DNA of 64,000 nt from Novosphingobium terrae (GTDB taxonomy: Bacteria > Pseudomonadota > Alphaproteobacteria > Sphingomonadales > Sphingomonadaceae): positions 372,001-436,000 of the forward strand of contig NZ_JABVZR010000001.1 of assembly GCF_017163935.1 (NCBI RefSeq), read 5' to 3'. Both the position numbers and the translations under genes were made by a program. Below, in pieces: positions 26,895 through 35,626 of the stretch. Numbering within the stretch: position 1 is the stretch's first letter; every line of letters starts with the position of its first letter. Below the pieces are notes generated by a model. The model ran no database searches and was not told where the DNA came from. It saw only the letters and a list, made by a program, of their open reading frames with translations.

Positions 26895-27461
26895 ATGATC
26901 CGCAAACCTATCCTTCCCGCTGTGGCGCTGGCCGCTGCTGCCCTGAATGGCACTTCGGCTCAGGCTGAAACCGCTGAGCATCGCTCCATTGTCATCACCT
27001 CGCCGGAGCCCTTGCCTGCGGCGCATCACCGTCTGCGCGTCTTTCTGGGCGGCAGCATCGATATGGGCCATGCGCCGGACTGGCAGAAGGATATGATCGC
27101 AGCGCTGGCGCAGGATGATGTCGAGATCCTCAACCCCCGCCGCCCTGACTGGAACCCCGCATGGCGCCCCGAAGCCAATGAGCCGGAATTCCGCAAACAG
27201 GTGGAATGGGAACTCTCGGCTCTGGAGAGCGCCGATGTGATCGTGCTGTATCTGGCGCCCGGCTCGCAAAGCCCGATCAGCCTGCTGGAGATGGGGCTGC
27301 ATGCCCGCTCGGGCAAGCTGATCGTGCTGTGTCCGCAAGGGTTCTGGCGCAAGGGCAATGTCGATATCACCGCCGAGCGTTACGGGGTGCAGCAGGTCGC
27401 CGATCTGCCCGCGCTGACCCGGGCGGTGAAGGAAAAGCTGGCGGCCCTGCGCCGCCGCTGA
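26895..27461 (+). CDS. Nucleoside 2-deoxyribosyltransferase-like protein with an N-terminal export signal
   Basis: 188 residues. The core FLGGSID (50-56), NPRRPDWNP (about 82), QVEWELSALESADVIVLYLA and SQSPISLLEMGLHA match the nucleoside 2-deoxyribosyltransferase-like Rossmann fold, with the candidate catalytic Glu in LLEMGLHA. Such proteins are normally cytosolic; this one begins MIRKPILPAVALAAAALNGT followed by SAQAE, a convincing signal peptide. Substrate and location therefore need direct testing. It converges on the MFS gene with a shared terminator. Confidence 0.75.
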   Translation: MIRKPILPAVALAAAALNGTSAQAETAEHRSIVITSPEPLPAAHHRLRVFLGGSIDMGHAPDWQKDMIAALAQDDVEILNPRRPDWNPAWRPEANEPEFRKQVEWELSALESADVIVLYLAPGSQSPISLLEMGLHARSGKLIVLCPQGFWRKGNVDITAERYGVQQVADLPALTRAVKEKLAALRRR

Positions 27462-27470
27462 TGCAAAAAA

Positions 27471-27497
27471 GGGCCGGAGCGTCTCACGCCCCGGCCC
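27471..27497. terminator. Bidirectional terminator between convergent genes
   Basis: GGGCCGG and CCGGCCC close a stem with inner GCG/CGC pairs, preceded by AAAAAA on the plus strand. The A run gives a T run for the leftward MFS transcript. Confidence 0.75.
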
Positions 27498-27502
27498 CTC
27501 AT

Positions 27503-28678
27503 TCAGCAGGCCTGACCAACCGCGACAGGCTCTGGCGCAGGCTCGCCGCGCATCGCCAGCACACAGACCAGTCCCGAAGCCGCAGCGACCGCTCCGGCCA
27601 GCGCCACCGCCGGATAACCCAGCCCCAGCGAGATCACCCCGCCGCCCAGCGCCGCGCCCACGGCATTGCCCAGATTGAAGGCGCCGATGTTCATGGCCGA
27701 GGCCAGATTGGGCGCATCCTTGGCTGCCTTCATCACCCGCACCTGCAGCGGCGGCACCAGCGCAAAGCTGGCGATGCCCCACAGGAAGACCAGCACGGCG
27801 GTCGGCGCGGCATGGTTCATCGTCAGGGCGAAAGCGGCCAGAATTGCCGCCAGCGAGGCCAGCGTGACCATCAGCGTGCGGTCCACCGAGCGGTCGGCGA
27901 ATTTGCCGCCCAGCCAGTTGCCCACCGTCAGGCCAACGCCATAAGTCACCAGCATCGCCGTCACAAAGCCCAGCGAGGCGCCGGTGGCCTCACGCAGAAT
28001 CGGGGTGATGTAGGTGAAGACGGTGAACATCGCGCTCGATCCGATCACGGTCAGCGCCAGAGCGCCCAGCACCGGCTTGCGGGTCAGCACGCGCAGCTCC
28101 GCGCCGGCATCGCCGCCCTTGGGCGCGGGCAGGGCGGGCAGGGTGAGGCGCAGGGCGACCATCGTTGCGCCGCCCAGCGCGGCAATGCCCCAGAAGGATG
28201 CGCGCCAGCCCATATGCTCGCCCGCCCAGGTGGCCAGCGGCACGCCCACCACATTGGCGATGGTCAGCCCCATGAACATGGTGGCGACGGCTCCGGCCTG
28301 GCGTTGCGGCGGCACCAGACTGGCCGCCACGATCGAGCCCACGCCGAAAAAGGCGCCATGGTTGAAGGAGGTGATCACCCGGGCCGCCAGCAGCATGGCA
28401 TAGCCCTGAGACACTGCCGCCAGCAGATTGCCCAGCGTGAAGATTCCCGCCAGCAGGATCAGCAATTGCCGCCGGGGCACGCGCCCGGTGGTCAGCGTCA
28501 TCAAGGGGGCGCCGATCACCACGCCCAGCGCATAGGCGCTGATCAGCAGACCGGCGGTGGGGATGGAAACGCCCAGATCCCCGGCGATCACCGGCAGCAG
28601 GCCCATGGGGGCAAATTCGGTGACGCCGATCCCAAAGGCGCCGACGGAGAGGGCCAGAAGCCCGGGATTGATTTTCAT
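27503..28678 (-). CDS. MFS transporter, arabinose-efflux/drug-efflux type
   Basis: 391 residues with 12 predicted membrane segments. The N-terminal half has GVTEFAPMGLLPVIAGDLGV and the GAPLMTLTTGRVPRR loop typical of the AraJ/YdhP-like DHA1 efflux group. It begins 10 bases after the aldo-keto reductase stop, so the two form an operon that diverges from a LysR gene. The substrate is unknown; export of a toxic carbonyl or sugar is conceivable from the partner enzyme. Confidence 0.88.
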   Translation of the reverse strand: MKINPGLLALSVGAFGIGVTEFAPMGLLPVIAGDLGVSIPTAGLLISAYALGVVIGAPLMTLTTGRVPRRQLLILLAGIFTLGNLLAAVSQGYAMLLAARVITSFNHGAFFGVGSIVAASLVPPQRQAGAVATMFMGLTIANVVGVPLATWAGEHMGWRASFWGIAALGGATMVALRLTLPALPAPKGGDAGAELRVLTRKPVLGALALTVIGSSAMFTVFTYITPILREATGASLGFVTAMLVTYGVGLTVGNWLGGKFADRSVDRTLMVTLASLAAILAAFALTMNHAAPTAVLVFLWGIASFALVPPLQVRVMKAAKDAPNLASAMNIGAFNLGNAVGAALGGGVISLGLGYPAVALAGAVAAASGLVCVLAMRGEPAPEPVAVGQAC

Positions 28679-28688
28679 GACTTTTTCC

Positions 28689-29723
28689 TCAGACCAGAGG
28701 CGGGTTCAGGCGGGCAAAGCCCTCCTGCTGGTGATAGGGTGTGTGCGGATAGGGCGGCAGCACGAAGCTGGCCGCATCGAGCCTGGCGACCTGCTCGGAG
28801 CTCAGCGCCCAGCCGACCGCGTCGAGATTTTGCCGCAACTGCTCCTCATTGCGTGCGCCGATGATCACCGACGAGACGGTGGGGCGGCGCAGCAGCCAGT
28901 TGATGGCGATCTGGGGCACGGTCTTGCCGGTTTCCGCGGCGATCTCCTCCAGCGCGTCGATCACGCGATAGAGCAGTTCGGTCTCGACCGGCGGGGCGAA
29001 TTGTTCGGTCTCATGCAGGCGGCTGCCTTCGGGCAGGGGGCGGTTGCGGCCGATCTTGCCGGTCAGGCGGCCCCAGCCCAGCGGGCTCCAGACCAGAGCG
29101 CCCACGCCCTGATCCTGTGCCAGAGGCATCAGATCGGCCTCATAAGCCCGCCCGATCAGCGAGTAATAGACCTGATGCGCCACCAGCACCGGCCAGCCAT
29201 GCTGCCGTGCGATGCCCTGCGCCTTCATCAGCTGCCAGCCGGGATAGTTGGAGACGCCGGCATAGCGCAGCTTGCCCTGATCGATCAGCGCGGCCAGCGT
29301 GCCCATCAGCTCTTCCACCGGAGTGGAGGCATCGAAGGCGTGAAGCTGCAACAGATCGATGCGGTCGGTCTGCAGGCGGCGCAGCGAGTCCTCCACGGCG
29401 CGGATCAGCCGGGTGCGTGATGCGCCCCAATCCTGAGGGCCATCGCCCATCGGCAGGCCGGTCTTGGTGGAGATCAGCGCCTCGTCACGCCGACCGCGCA
29501 GGGCCTCGCCCAGAATCTTTTCCGAGGCGCCGCCGGAATAGACATCCGCCGTGTCGAAGAGGGTGACGCCTGCCTCAAGGCAGATGTCGAGCAGGCGGCG
29601 CGCCTCGGCGGCATCGCTGCTGCCCCATGCGCTGAAGAGCGGACCTTGCCCGCCAAAGGTGCCGGTGCCGAAGCTGAGGGCGGGCACGCGCAATCCCGAA
29701 GCGCCCAGTTGACGGTATTCCAT
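28689..29723 (-). CDS. Aldo/keto reductase
   Basis: 344 residues, TIM barrel. The catalytic Asp and Tyr lie in FDTADVYSGGASE (about 56-61), Lys in ALISTKTG and His in LLQLHAFD, and C-terminal SVIIGARNEEQL binds NADPH. It belongs to the AKR group with YajO/Tas-like proteins. ATG at 29723 has AGGA seven bases upstream; TTG at 29729 is less likely. It is co-transcribed with the MFS gene and probably controlled by the divergent LysR protein. Confidence 0.9.
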   Translation of the reverse strand: MEYRQLGASGLRVPALSFGTGTFGGQGPLFSAWGSSDAAEARRLLDICLEAGVTLFDTADVYSGGASEKILGEALRGRRDEALISTKTGLPMGDGPQDWGASRTRLIRAVEDSLRRLQTDRIDLLQLHAFDASTPVEELMGTLAALIDQGKLRYAGVSNYPGWQLMKAQGIARQHGWPVLVAHQVYYSLIGRAYEADLMPLAQDQGVGALVWSPLGWGRLTGKIGRNRPLPEGSRLHETEQFAPPVETELLYRVIDALEEIAAETGKTVPQIAINWLLRRPTVSSVIIGARNEEQLRQNLDAVGWALSSEQVARLDAASFVLPPYPHTPYHQQEGFARLNPPLV

Positions 29724-29834
29724 GGCCAATTCCTGCCTTGCTGTGAGCCTTGCTATGACAGCGCATAGATGGACTTCAGCGGCATCAGGCGGTAGCCGGG
29801 GTGAACGCGAAGGATTTTTGCATCAGGAGCAAAG

Positions 29835-30746
29835 ATGGCGCTGGATACCACATTGGCAGGCGGCACCGACCGGGCCCGCGCCCTGACCCTGTTCACCGCC
29901 GTGGTGGAGCAGGGCAGCTTCTCCGGCGCCGGGCGCCTGCTGGACCTCAGCCCCTCGGCGGTGAGCCGCGCCATCGACCGGATCGAGGCGCGCCTCGGCG
30001 TGCGGCTGCTGTTGCGCACCACCCGCGCCCTGACACTCACCGCCGAGGGGCAGGCCTATCTCCAGATGGCGCGCCGCATTCTGGCGGATCTGGATGATGC
30101 CGAGCAGCAGATCGCCGATCAGGGCGCGCCGCGCGGGCGGCTGCGGGTCAATGCGGCGCTGGCCTATGGGCGGCTTTCCGTGGTGCCGCTGCTGGGGGAT
30201 TTCGCGGCGCTCTATCCCCATATCCTGCTGGATATCGCGCTGACCGACACGCTGGTCGATGTCGCGGGCGGGCAGGCCGATGTGGCGATCCGCTTCGGTC
30301 CTCTGGCCGACAGCACGCTGACCGCGCGCAAGCTGGGTGAGACGCGGCGGGTGATCGTGGCCGCGCCCTCTTATCTGGCACGCCATGGCACGCCCGAGGT
30401 GCCGGAGGATCTGCACCGCTTCAACTGCCTCAACTTCAACTTTCGCCGCGTTGAGCCGGTCTGGCCGTTTCGCCGCGATGGGCGCGATTATGCCCTCTCG
30501 GTCAAAGGCAACATCGAGGCCAACAATGGCGAGACGCTGGGCCAACTGGCCGCAGCGGGCGTGGGCGTGGCGCGGGTGGGCAGCTTCAGCGTGGCCGATG
30601 AGGTGGCCTCGGGCCAGCTTGTGCCGATCCTTGAAGCGTTTAACCCGGGCGATGTCGAGGCGATCCATGCGGTCTTTGTCGGCGGGGCGGGCACGCCCAC
30701 GCGCATCCGTGCTTTCGTCGATTTTCTGGCCGAGCGGCTGCGCTGA
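29835..30746 (+). CDS. LysR-family transcriptional regulator
   Basis: 303 residues. The N-terminal winged helix-turn-helix reads ALTLFTAVVEQGSFSGAGRL and PSAVSRAIDRIEARLGVRLL; the rest is the periplasmic-binding-like effector domain (about 95-300). It is transcribed away from the aldo-keto reductase/MFS operon across 111 bases, the standard arrangement for a LysR activator of its neighbours. The effector is unknown. Confidence 0.92.
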   Translation: MALDTTLAGGTDRARALTLFTAVVEQGSFSGAGRLLDLSPSAVSRAIDRIEARLGVRLLLRTTRALTLTAEGQAYLQMARRILADLDDAEQQIADQGAPRGRLRVNAALAYGRLSVVPLLGDFAALYPHILLDIALTDTLVDVAGGQADVAIRFGPLADSTLTARKLGETRRVIVAAPSYLARHGTPEVPEDLHRFNCLNFNFRRVEPVWPFRRDGRDYALSVKGNIEANNGETLGQLAAAGVGVARVGSFSVADEVASGQLVPILEAFNPGDVEAIHAVFVGGAGTPTRIRAFVDFLAERLR

Positions 30747-30848
30747 CCGCGCTTTTGCTGTCGCATCCTTCTGGCGAAAAGCCGGTGCCCGCTTGTTCGC
30801 GGGATGCTTCGGCTTGCATCGCCGCCTCTCCAACGCCAAGGAGCCACG

Positions 30849-31301
30849 ATGCGTATTGCTCTTTTCGAACCGGAAATCGCCGGCAATGTCGGTGCTGTGC
30901 TGCGGCTTTGCGCCTGTTTCGGCGCGGCGGTCGATCTGATCGAGCCGATGGGTTTTCTTTGGGACGACCGCCGGGTGCGCCGCGCGGCCATGGATTACAT
31001 CGATCACGTTTCCGTCACCCGCCATGCCAGTTTCGAGGCGTTCAAGGCCACGATCGGCCCGGCCCGGCTGGTGCTCTTCACCACCAAGACCGATCAGTCA
31101 GCCTATGGTTTCAGCTACAGGCCCGATGATGTGCTGATCTTCGGCAAGGAAAGCGCGGGTGTTCCCGCGCAAGTGTCCGATGCCTGTCAGGCCAGGGTGC
31201 GTATCCCGATGCGGGCAGAGGTGCGCTCGATGAATCTGGCCACATCGGCGGCGCTGGCGCTGGGGGAGGCGCTGCGTCAGACGGGCACTCTGCCGGGCTG
31301 A
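30849..31301 (+). CDS. trmL: tRNA (cytidine/uridine-34-2'-O)-methyltransferase
   Basis: 150 residues, SPOUT fold. The start MRIALFEPEIAGNVGAVLRL, middle GFLWDDRRVRRAAMDYIDHV, and the knot motifs FGKESAGVP (about 98-106) and RIPMRAEVRSMNLATSAALA are diagnostic of TrmL, which methylates the wobble base of leucine tRNAs. One difference: the usual GNIGN/GN stretch is GNVGAV. ATG at 30849 is preceded by AAGGAG. Confidence 0.92.
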   Translation: MRIALFEPEIAGNVGAVLRLCACFGAAVDLIEPMGFLWDDRRVRRAAMDYIDHVSVTRHASFEAFKATIGPARLVLFTTKTDQSAYGFSYRPDDVLIFGKESAGVPAQVSDACQARVRIPMRAEVRSMNLATSAALALGEALRQTGTLPG

Positions 31302-31628
31302 GTGCGACGAACAGAGGCGCTTTTCCATTCGGCGCCGATGCTGCGGAATTTGCGCCGGATCGCGTCCAAGGCGGATGCTTTATCGGGACCCAATTGGCGG
31401 GCCGATGGTTTCGGGCATGGATCGTCCTGACCGTCATATTTTTATCTCTACCAATGCGCTAGGTATTGGAAGAAATTCTATCGCGCATGCCGGCCCGGCA
31501 GAGCGTAAGAAGGCATGACAGCTTGTGATGACCCGAGTGTTGCGTCTTTCGATGCAGCATTTTCCGAGTCGTTGGCCGTTTACGGTCAACTTGAAACTGC
31601 TCTGGCCCGGCCAGCGGAGTCTTGCGCG
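31302..31628. other. Intergenic stretch without a supported gene
   Basis: A 327-base gap. It holds an AT-rich TATTTTTATCT block near 31440, probably promoter DNA for the exonuclease-like gene. An in-frame ATG at 31515 could extend that gene by 38 codons but has its AAGAAGG only one base before the start. Confidence 0.5.
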
Positions 31629-32201
31629 ATGGATTTTGTCACGATCGATTTCGAAGCCAGTTGCCTGCCCCGCCATGGCCGGTCTTTCCCGATCGAGCTG
31701 GGAATCTCCGGCCCGCAAGGCACGCTCTCCTGGCTGATCCGCCCGCATGACAGCTGGCAGGGGTGGGACTGGACTCAGGAAGCCTTCGATCTCCATGGCA
31801 TCTCGCGCGAGCAACTCGAACGGGAAGGGCTTGCCCCTGATTTCGTGATGGCTCAGGCTCTGCGGGCGATCGGCACATCGCGCGTGATTGCCGACAGCCG
31901 CATCGACGCCGGCTGGTGGACCACGTTGAGCGAAGCCTCGGCAGGGCAGGGCGCGGCGATCCGCATCGAGCATGTGGACACGCTCTTCGATGAAATCGGC
32001 GCGACTCACGGCCAGATCATGGCCGCGCAGGGGCAGGCCGATCTCCTTTGCCCCGAGCGTCATCGCGCCGGGGCCGATGCGCGCTGGTTGCGGCTGTTGC
32101 TGGACCGGTTGCTGGAAGAGCAGGCTGTTCCTGCGTCTCTGGTGCCCGTCGATCTTCCGATTGTGCCGTCGGGGCAGGTTGGTTCGGGGATTTTTGTTTG
32201 A
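31629..32201 (+). CDS. 3'-5' exonuclease-like protein (DEDD fold)
   Basis: 190 residues. The N-terminus MDFVTIDFEASCLPRHGRSFP carries the first DEDD pair (Asp7, Glu9), and DSRIDAGWW (about 90) and the C-terminal HRAGADARWL fit the later acidic and His positions of an RNase H-like exonuclease. GGAG nine bases before ATG at 31629 supports this start over 31515. It converges on the GGDEF gene with repeat copy E between. The nucleic-acid substrate is unknown. Confidence 0.7.
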   Translation: MDFVTIDFEASCLPRHGRSFPIELGISGPQGTLSWLIRPHDSWQGWDWTQEAFDLHGISREQLEREGLAPDFVMAQALRAIGTSRVIADSRIDAGWWTTLSEASAGQGAAIRIEHVDTLFDEIGATHGQIMAAQGQADLLCPERHRAGADARWLRLLLDRLLEEQAVPASLVPVDLPIVPSGQVGSGIFV

Positions 32202-32212
32202 TTTTCAAGGGG

Positions 32213-32464
32213 ATTAAAAGGGGAAATGCGAGGGTGTTACACCCTCGCGCTCCCATGACGTCTTCCGACGATAGAGCAGGGGCGCCGAAATGAAGCGCGC
32301 TGCCTCTCCACCTGCGCTGTGCAAAGCGCCTCAGGCAGTTGTCCCATGATCCAAGTTTTAAAGCCTGCGGCGCCATGAATCCGTGCCGAACGGATAGGTT
32401 GCGCGCCACGTAGACATTCACGGGAGCGCGAGGGTGTAACACCCTCGCATTTCCCCTTCACCCC
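32213..32464. repeat. Palindromic-end repeat, copy E (between two convergent genes)
   Basis: The cleanest uninterrupted copy of its subtype. AAGGGGAAATGCGAGGG is present at both ends in inverted orientation; palindromes at 32228-32248 and 32428-32448 (GCGAGGGTGT / ACACCCTCGC around one T or A). The left arm is GTCTTCCGACGA, GGGGCGCCGAAATG, CCTCTCCACCTGCG; the right arm is GCCTGCGGCGCCATGAATCC and CGTAGACATTCACGGGAGCG. It fills the gap between the exonuclease-like and GGDEF genes. Confidence 0.9.
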
Positions 32465-32465
32465 C

Positions 32466-33977
32466 TTAAGCCGAAAGCCTGATCGCCTTGGGCATGATCA
32501 ACCGCCCCAGCCCATCGATTTTGGCGGTCCCCCGCTGCACCCGCTTGGCCTCATACAAAGCGGCATCGGCGCGGTGCAGCAGATCGCTGCGGTTTTCGTC
32601 GCCCGCTTCCAGCCAGCAGGCTCCGATCGTGGCGGAGACATGGACGCTCTCTATCGCGTTGCTCACCGTGTGGCGCAGGTCCTGAAGCAGGCGCTGCATC
32701 AGCCCGGGGAGGTCGGCCAGCAACAGGCGGTCGCTGACCATAAGCACGAATTCGTCGCCGCCCAGCCGGGCCGCGAAACTCCCTTCGAGATAGGAGGCTT
32801 GCAGGCGCGAGGCCATCAGGCGCAGCAGATCGTCGCCCGCCGGGTGGCCGCAGCGGTCGTTCACGGCCTTGAAATTGTCGAGGTCGATCAGCAGCAGCGC
32901 CATGGGGGCATCGCGATCCGTGATCTGCGCCAGCCTCTCATCGAGGTGGTGGTTGAAATGGCCGCGGCTGGCCAGACCCGTCAGCGCATCGGTGTTGGCG
33001 GTGCGGCGCAGGGCCTGCTCCATCTGATAGCGCTCGGTGATGTCCTGAAACACGCCGATCAGCGCACTGGGCTGGCCGTCTTTCAGCTCCAGTTCGGCCA
33101 TGCTCCGCACGCGGCGCAGCTGGCCCTGGGCCGTGATGAAATCGCTTTCGAAATCGAAGGGTTCGCCGGTGCGGATCGTGCGGTTTATCGCCGCCTCGAT
33201 GATCGTGCGTGAGGCCATGGGATAGAACTCCATCGCCTCGGTCAGCGGGGTGCCATCGCCCACGGGGACGCCGTGGATGGCATAGGTCTGTTCCGACCAT
33301 TCGGTCTGATTGTCATGGAGGCGCAGCCGCCATGAGCCGACATTGGCCATACGTTCGGCCTGGCGCAGCTTGCGGTTGGTCTGGTCCAGCTTGCGCAGGG
33401 CTTCGCCGCGTTCCTCGGCCAGACGCAGGGCATCGGCGGTGGCGGCGCGGGCATCCATCAGGGCCTCGGCCAGCTCGCCCAGTTCGCCCAGCAGCTCCAG
33501 CTCTTCCGGGCCGAAGTCGCGCGGCTGGTCGTCGATGACGCAGAGCGTGCCCATCGGCAGCGCCTCGCCCTCGGCTTGCCCGGCGCGCAGGGGGACGCCG
33601 GCGTAGAAACGCACGTTCGGGGCGCCGGTCACCAGCGGGTTTTGCGCGAAACGCTCGTCCACGGTGGCATCGGGCACCACCAGCGCGTCATTGGCGGCCA
33701 CGGCATGGGCGCAGAAGGCCACTTCGCGCGGGGTCTGGCTCACCTCAAGCCCGGTCTTGGCCTTGAACCACTGGCGGTCCCGGTCGACCAGCGAGACCAG
33801 TGCGATCTTGCAGCCCAGCAGGTGGCTGGCCATGCGCACGATGGTGTCGAATTCGCGTTCGGGCGGGGTGTCGAGCAGGCCCAGATGCTCCAGAATCGCC
33901 ATGCGCTCCGCCTCGGTGGGCGGCAGGGGAGCAGGGCTGTAACCAAGGCTTGTGCGGTCGACCATGATCGTTTGCAT
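32466..33977 (-). CDS. Diguanylate cyclase with GAF and PAS sensors
   Basis: 503 residues from ATG at 33977 (AAGG upstream). Domain order: an N-terminal GAF domain (about 30-165, with VAFCAHAVAANDALVVPDA typical of the family that starts LGLLDTPPEREFD), a short coil, a PAS domain (about 215-310) and a GGDEF domain with the intact motif RLGGDEF (about 401-407) and DLDNFKAVND. No EAL domain and no RxxD inhibition site five residues before GGDEF are seen. It should make cyclic di-GMP in the cytosol; the signal bound by GAF/PAS is unknown. Confidence 0.9.
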   Translation of the reverse strand: MQTIMVDRTSLGYSPAPLPPTEAERMAILEHLGLLDTPPEREFDTIVRMASHLLGCKIALVSLVDRDRQWFKAKTGLEVSQTPREVAFCAHAVAANDALVVPDATVDERFAQNPLVTGAPNVRFYAGVPLRAGQAEGEALPMGTLCVIDDQPRDFGPEELELLGELGELAEALMDARAATADALRLAEERGEALRKLDQTNRKLRQAERMANVGSWRLRLHDNQTEWSEQTYAIHGVPVGDGTPLTEAMEFYPMASRTIIEAAINRTIRTGEPFDFESDFITAQGQLRRVRSMAELELKDGQPSALIGVFQDITERYQMEQALRRTANTDALTGLASRGHFNHHLDERLAQITDRDAPMALLLIDLDNFKAVNDRCGHPAGDDLLRLMASRLQASYLEGSFAARLGGDEFVLMVSDRLLLADLPGLMQRLLQDLRHTVSNAIESVHVSATIGACWLEAGDENRSDLLHRADAALYEAKRVQRGTAKIDGLGRLIMPKAIRLSA

Positions 33978-34240
33978 AGCCGCGATCGCCTTAACAGTGT
34001 GCTGTCGGGCAGCTACGCTGATCCGCATTTCCGCGTGGTCTTGCCCTTTGGGGCAATCGGTGGGTGGCTGTCCTGTTTTCGCAAGCTTTTCTTGGGCCAG
34101 GGGCAGTGCGTCAGGGAACCCTACCCCCCTGCGAAGCGTCTTGCACAGGCGGGGCGATGGCAAACGGGGGCAAGGAGTGCGCAAGCCATGATCTGCATCG
34201 GCGCGAATCGAATCCCTGCCTGCGGCGTTGGGGCCCGGGC

Positions 34241-35536
34241 ATGACCGGCCCTCTGCCACTGGTCTGCGTGCAGGATCTGGAGCTGCATCCCGATCCCACC
34301 CGCACGGTGATCCGCCCCTTCTGGCCCGGCGGTTCGGATGAGGCGGGCAAGGCTCGGATCAGGGCCACGGTCGAGCGGATCATGGCGTTCGACGATGAAG
34401 AGCTGGTGCGCCAGCTCGATCGCACCTGGCGCTCGCTGGAGGCGCGGCACAGCGGCACGCGTTCCGCGCTGCTGCGCCGGGCCGAGGAGCTGGACGATAT
34501 GCTGGGCGGCGTTGCGGGCCTGCCGGAATCGCGGCGTTTGCTGCTCGGCGCCTATTTCAGCGCGGAATATGCCTTTGAGGCGGCGGCTCTCTTCAACCCC
34601 AGCATCGTGCGCCACCCTGACCATGCCGAGGATAAGGATGGCGAGACGCGCTTTATCCTCTCGCTGCGCGGGATCGGGGAGGGGCATTTGTCCTCGGTCA
34701 CCTTCCGCACGGGCACATGGCACAAGGATGGCTCGGTGACGGTGGATGAGCCGGGGCCGACCGGCGTGCCCCCCGTGCTGGGCGAGGTGCAGGGCTGGAA
34801 GGATGCGCAGACCATCCAGATCGACTGCACGGGCGCCTGCGATCCTTCCGAAGCGGTGCTGTTCCCGGTGCTGGCCAGCCAAAGCCGGGGGATCGAGGAT
34901 CTGCGCCTCACCCGTTTCGAGCGCAGCGACCGGCCGGGCACCACCTTCATCGGCACCTATACGGCGGTGAGCGCGGATGGCGCCTGTCAGGAATTGCTGC
35001 AGACCGACGATTTCCGCTCCTTCAAGATGCATCCGGTGGGGGGCGATCTGGCCCATTCCAAGGGCATGGCCCTGTTTCCGCGCAAGATGGGCGACCGCTA
35101 TCTGGCGATCGGGCGGCAGGACAATGAGAACCTCTGGCTCGCCTCTTCCAGAGATATCTTCACCTGGGAGGGCGGCACGAAACTGGCCGTGCCCGCCTAT
35201 CCCTGGGAAAGCATCCAGCTGGGCAATTGCGGCTCTCCGCTGGAGATCGAGGAGGGCTGGCTGTTGCTCACCCATGGTGTGGGGGTGATGCGCAACTATT
35301 GCATGGGCGCGATGCTGCTCGACCGCGACGATCCCTCGAAACTGATCGGGCGCCTTGCCGAACCGCTGATCGAGCCGGGCGACAGCGAGCGCGATGGCTA
35401 TGTGCCCAATGTGGTCTACAGCTGCGGCGCGCTGGTGAGGGGCCGCAACCTGCTGCTGCCCTATGCGGTGGCCGATGACTACACGCGCTTTGCCACCATC
35501 TCGCTCGATCGGCTGGTGGCGCAGTTTCAGCGATAA
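34241..35536 (+). CDS. GH130-family beta-mannoside phosphorylase-like protein
   Basis: 431 residues, five-bladed beta-propeller pattern. Motifs include HKDGSVTVDEPGPTG, GTYTAVS, HSKGMALFPRK, GRQDNENLW, and the C-terminal EPLIEPGDSERDGYVPNVVY and LLPYAVADDYTRFATISLD block typical of GH130. The family phosphorolyses beta-1,4 or beta-1,2 mannosides; the exact linkage cannot be read here. It has no signal, so it acts in the cytosol. The frame is open upstream, but ATG at 34241 gives the expected length. It stands alone, without transporters nearby. Confidence 0.82.
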   Translation: MTGPLPLVCVQDLELHPDPTRTVIRPFWPGGSDEAGKARIRATVERIMAFDDEELVRQLDRTWRSLEARHSGTRSALLRRAEELDDMLGGVAGLPESRRLLLGAYFSAEYAFEAAALFNPSIVRHPDHAEDKDGETRFILSLRGIGEGHLSSVTFRTGTWHKDGSVTVDEPGPTGVPPVLGEVQGWKDAQTIQIDCTGACDPSEAVLFPVLASQSRGIEDLRLTRFERSDRPGTTFIGTYTAVSADGACQELLQTDDFRSFKMHPVGGDLAHSKGMALFPRKMGDRYLAIGRQDNENLWLASSRDIFTWEGGTKLAVPAYPWESIQLGNCGSPLEIEEGWLLLTHGVGVMRNYCMGAMLLDRDDPSKLIGRLAEPLIEPGDSERDGYVPNVVYSCGALVRGRNLLLPYAVADDYTRFATISLDRLVAQFQR

Positions 35537-35626
35537 TCGGGTGCTTCCTCTGGCAGCGGCCCCCTTGGCAGAGGCTGGGGGCGTTCCCATAGAGGAAGCC
35601 CCCCCTTTGGCCTTTCAGGTATCCCC

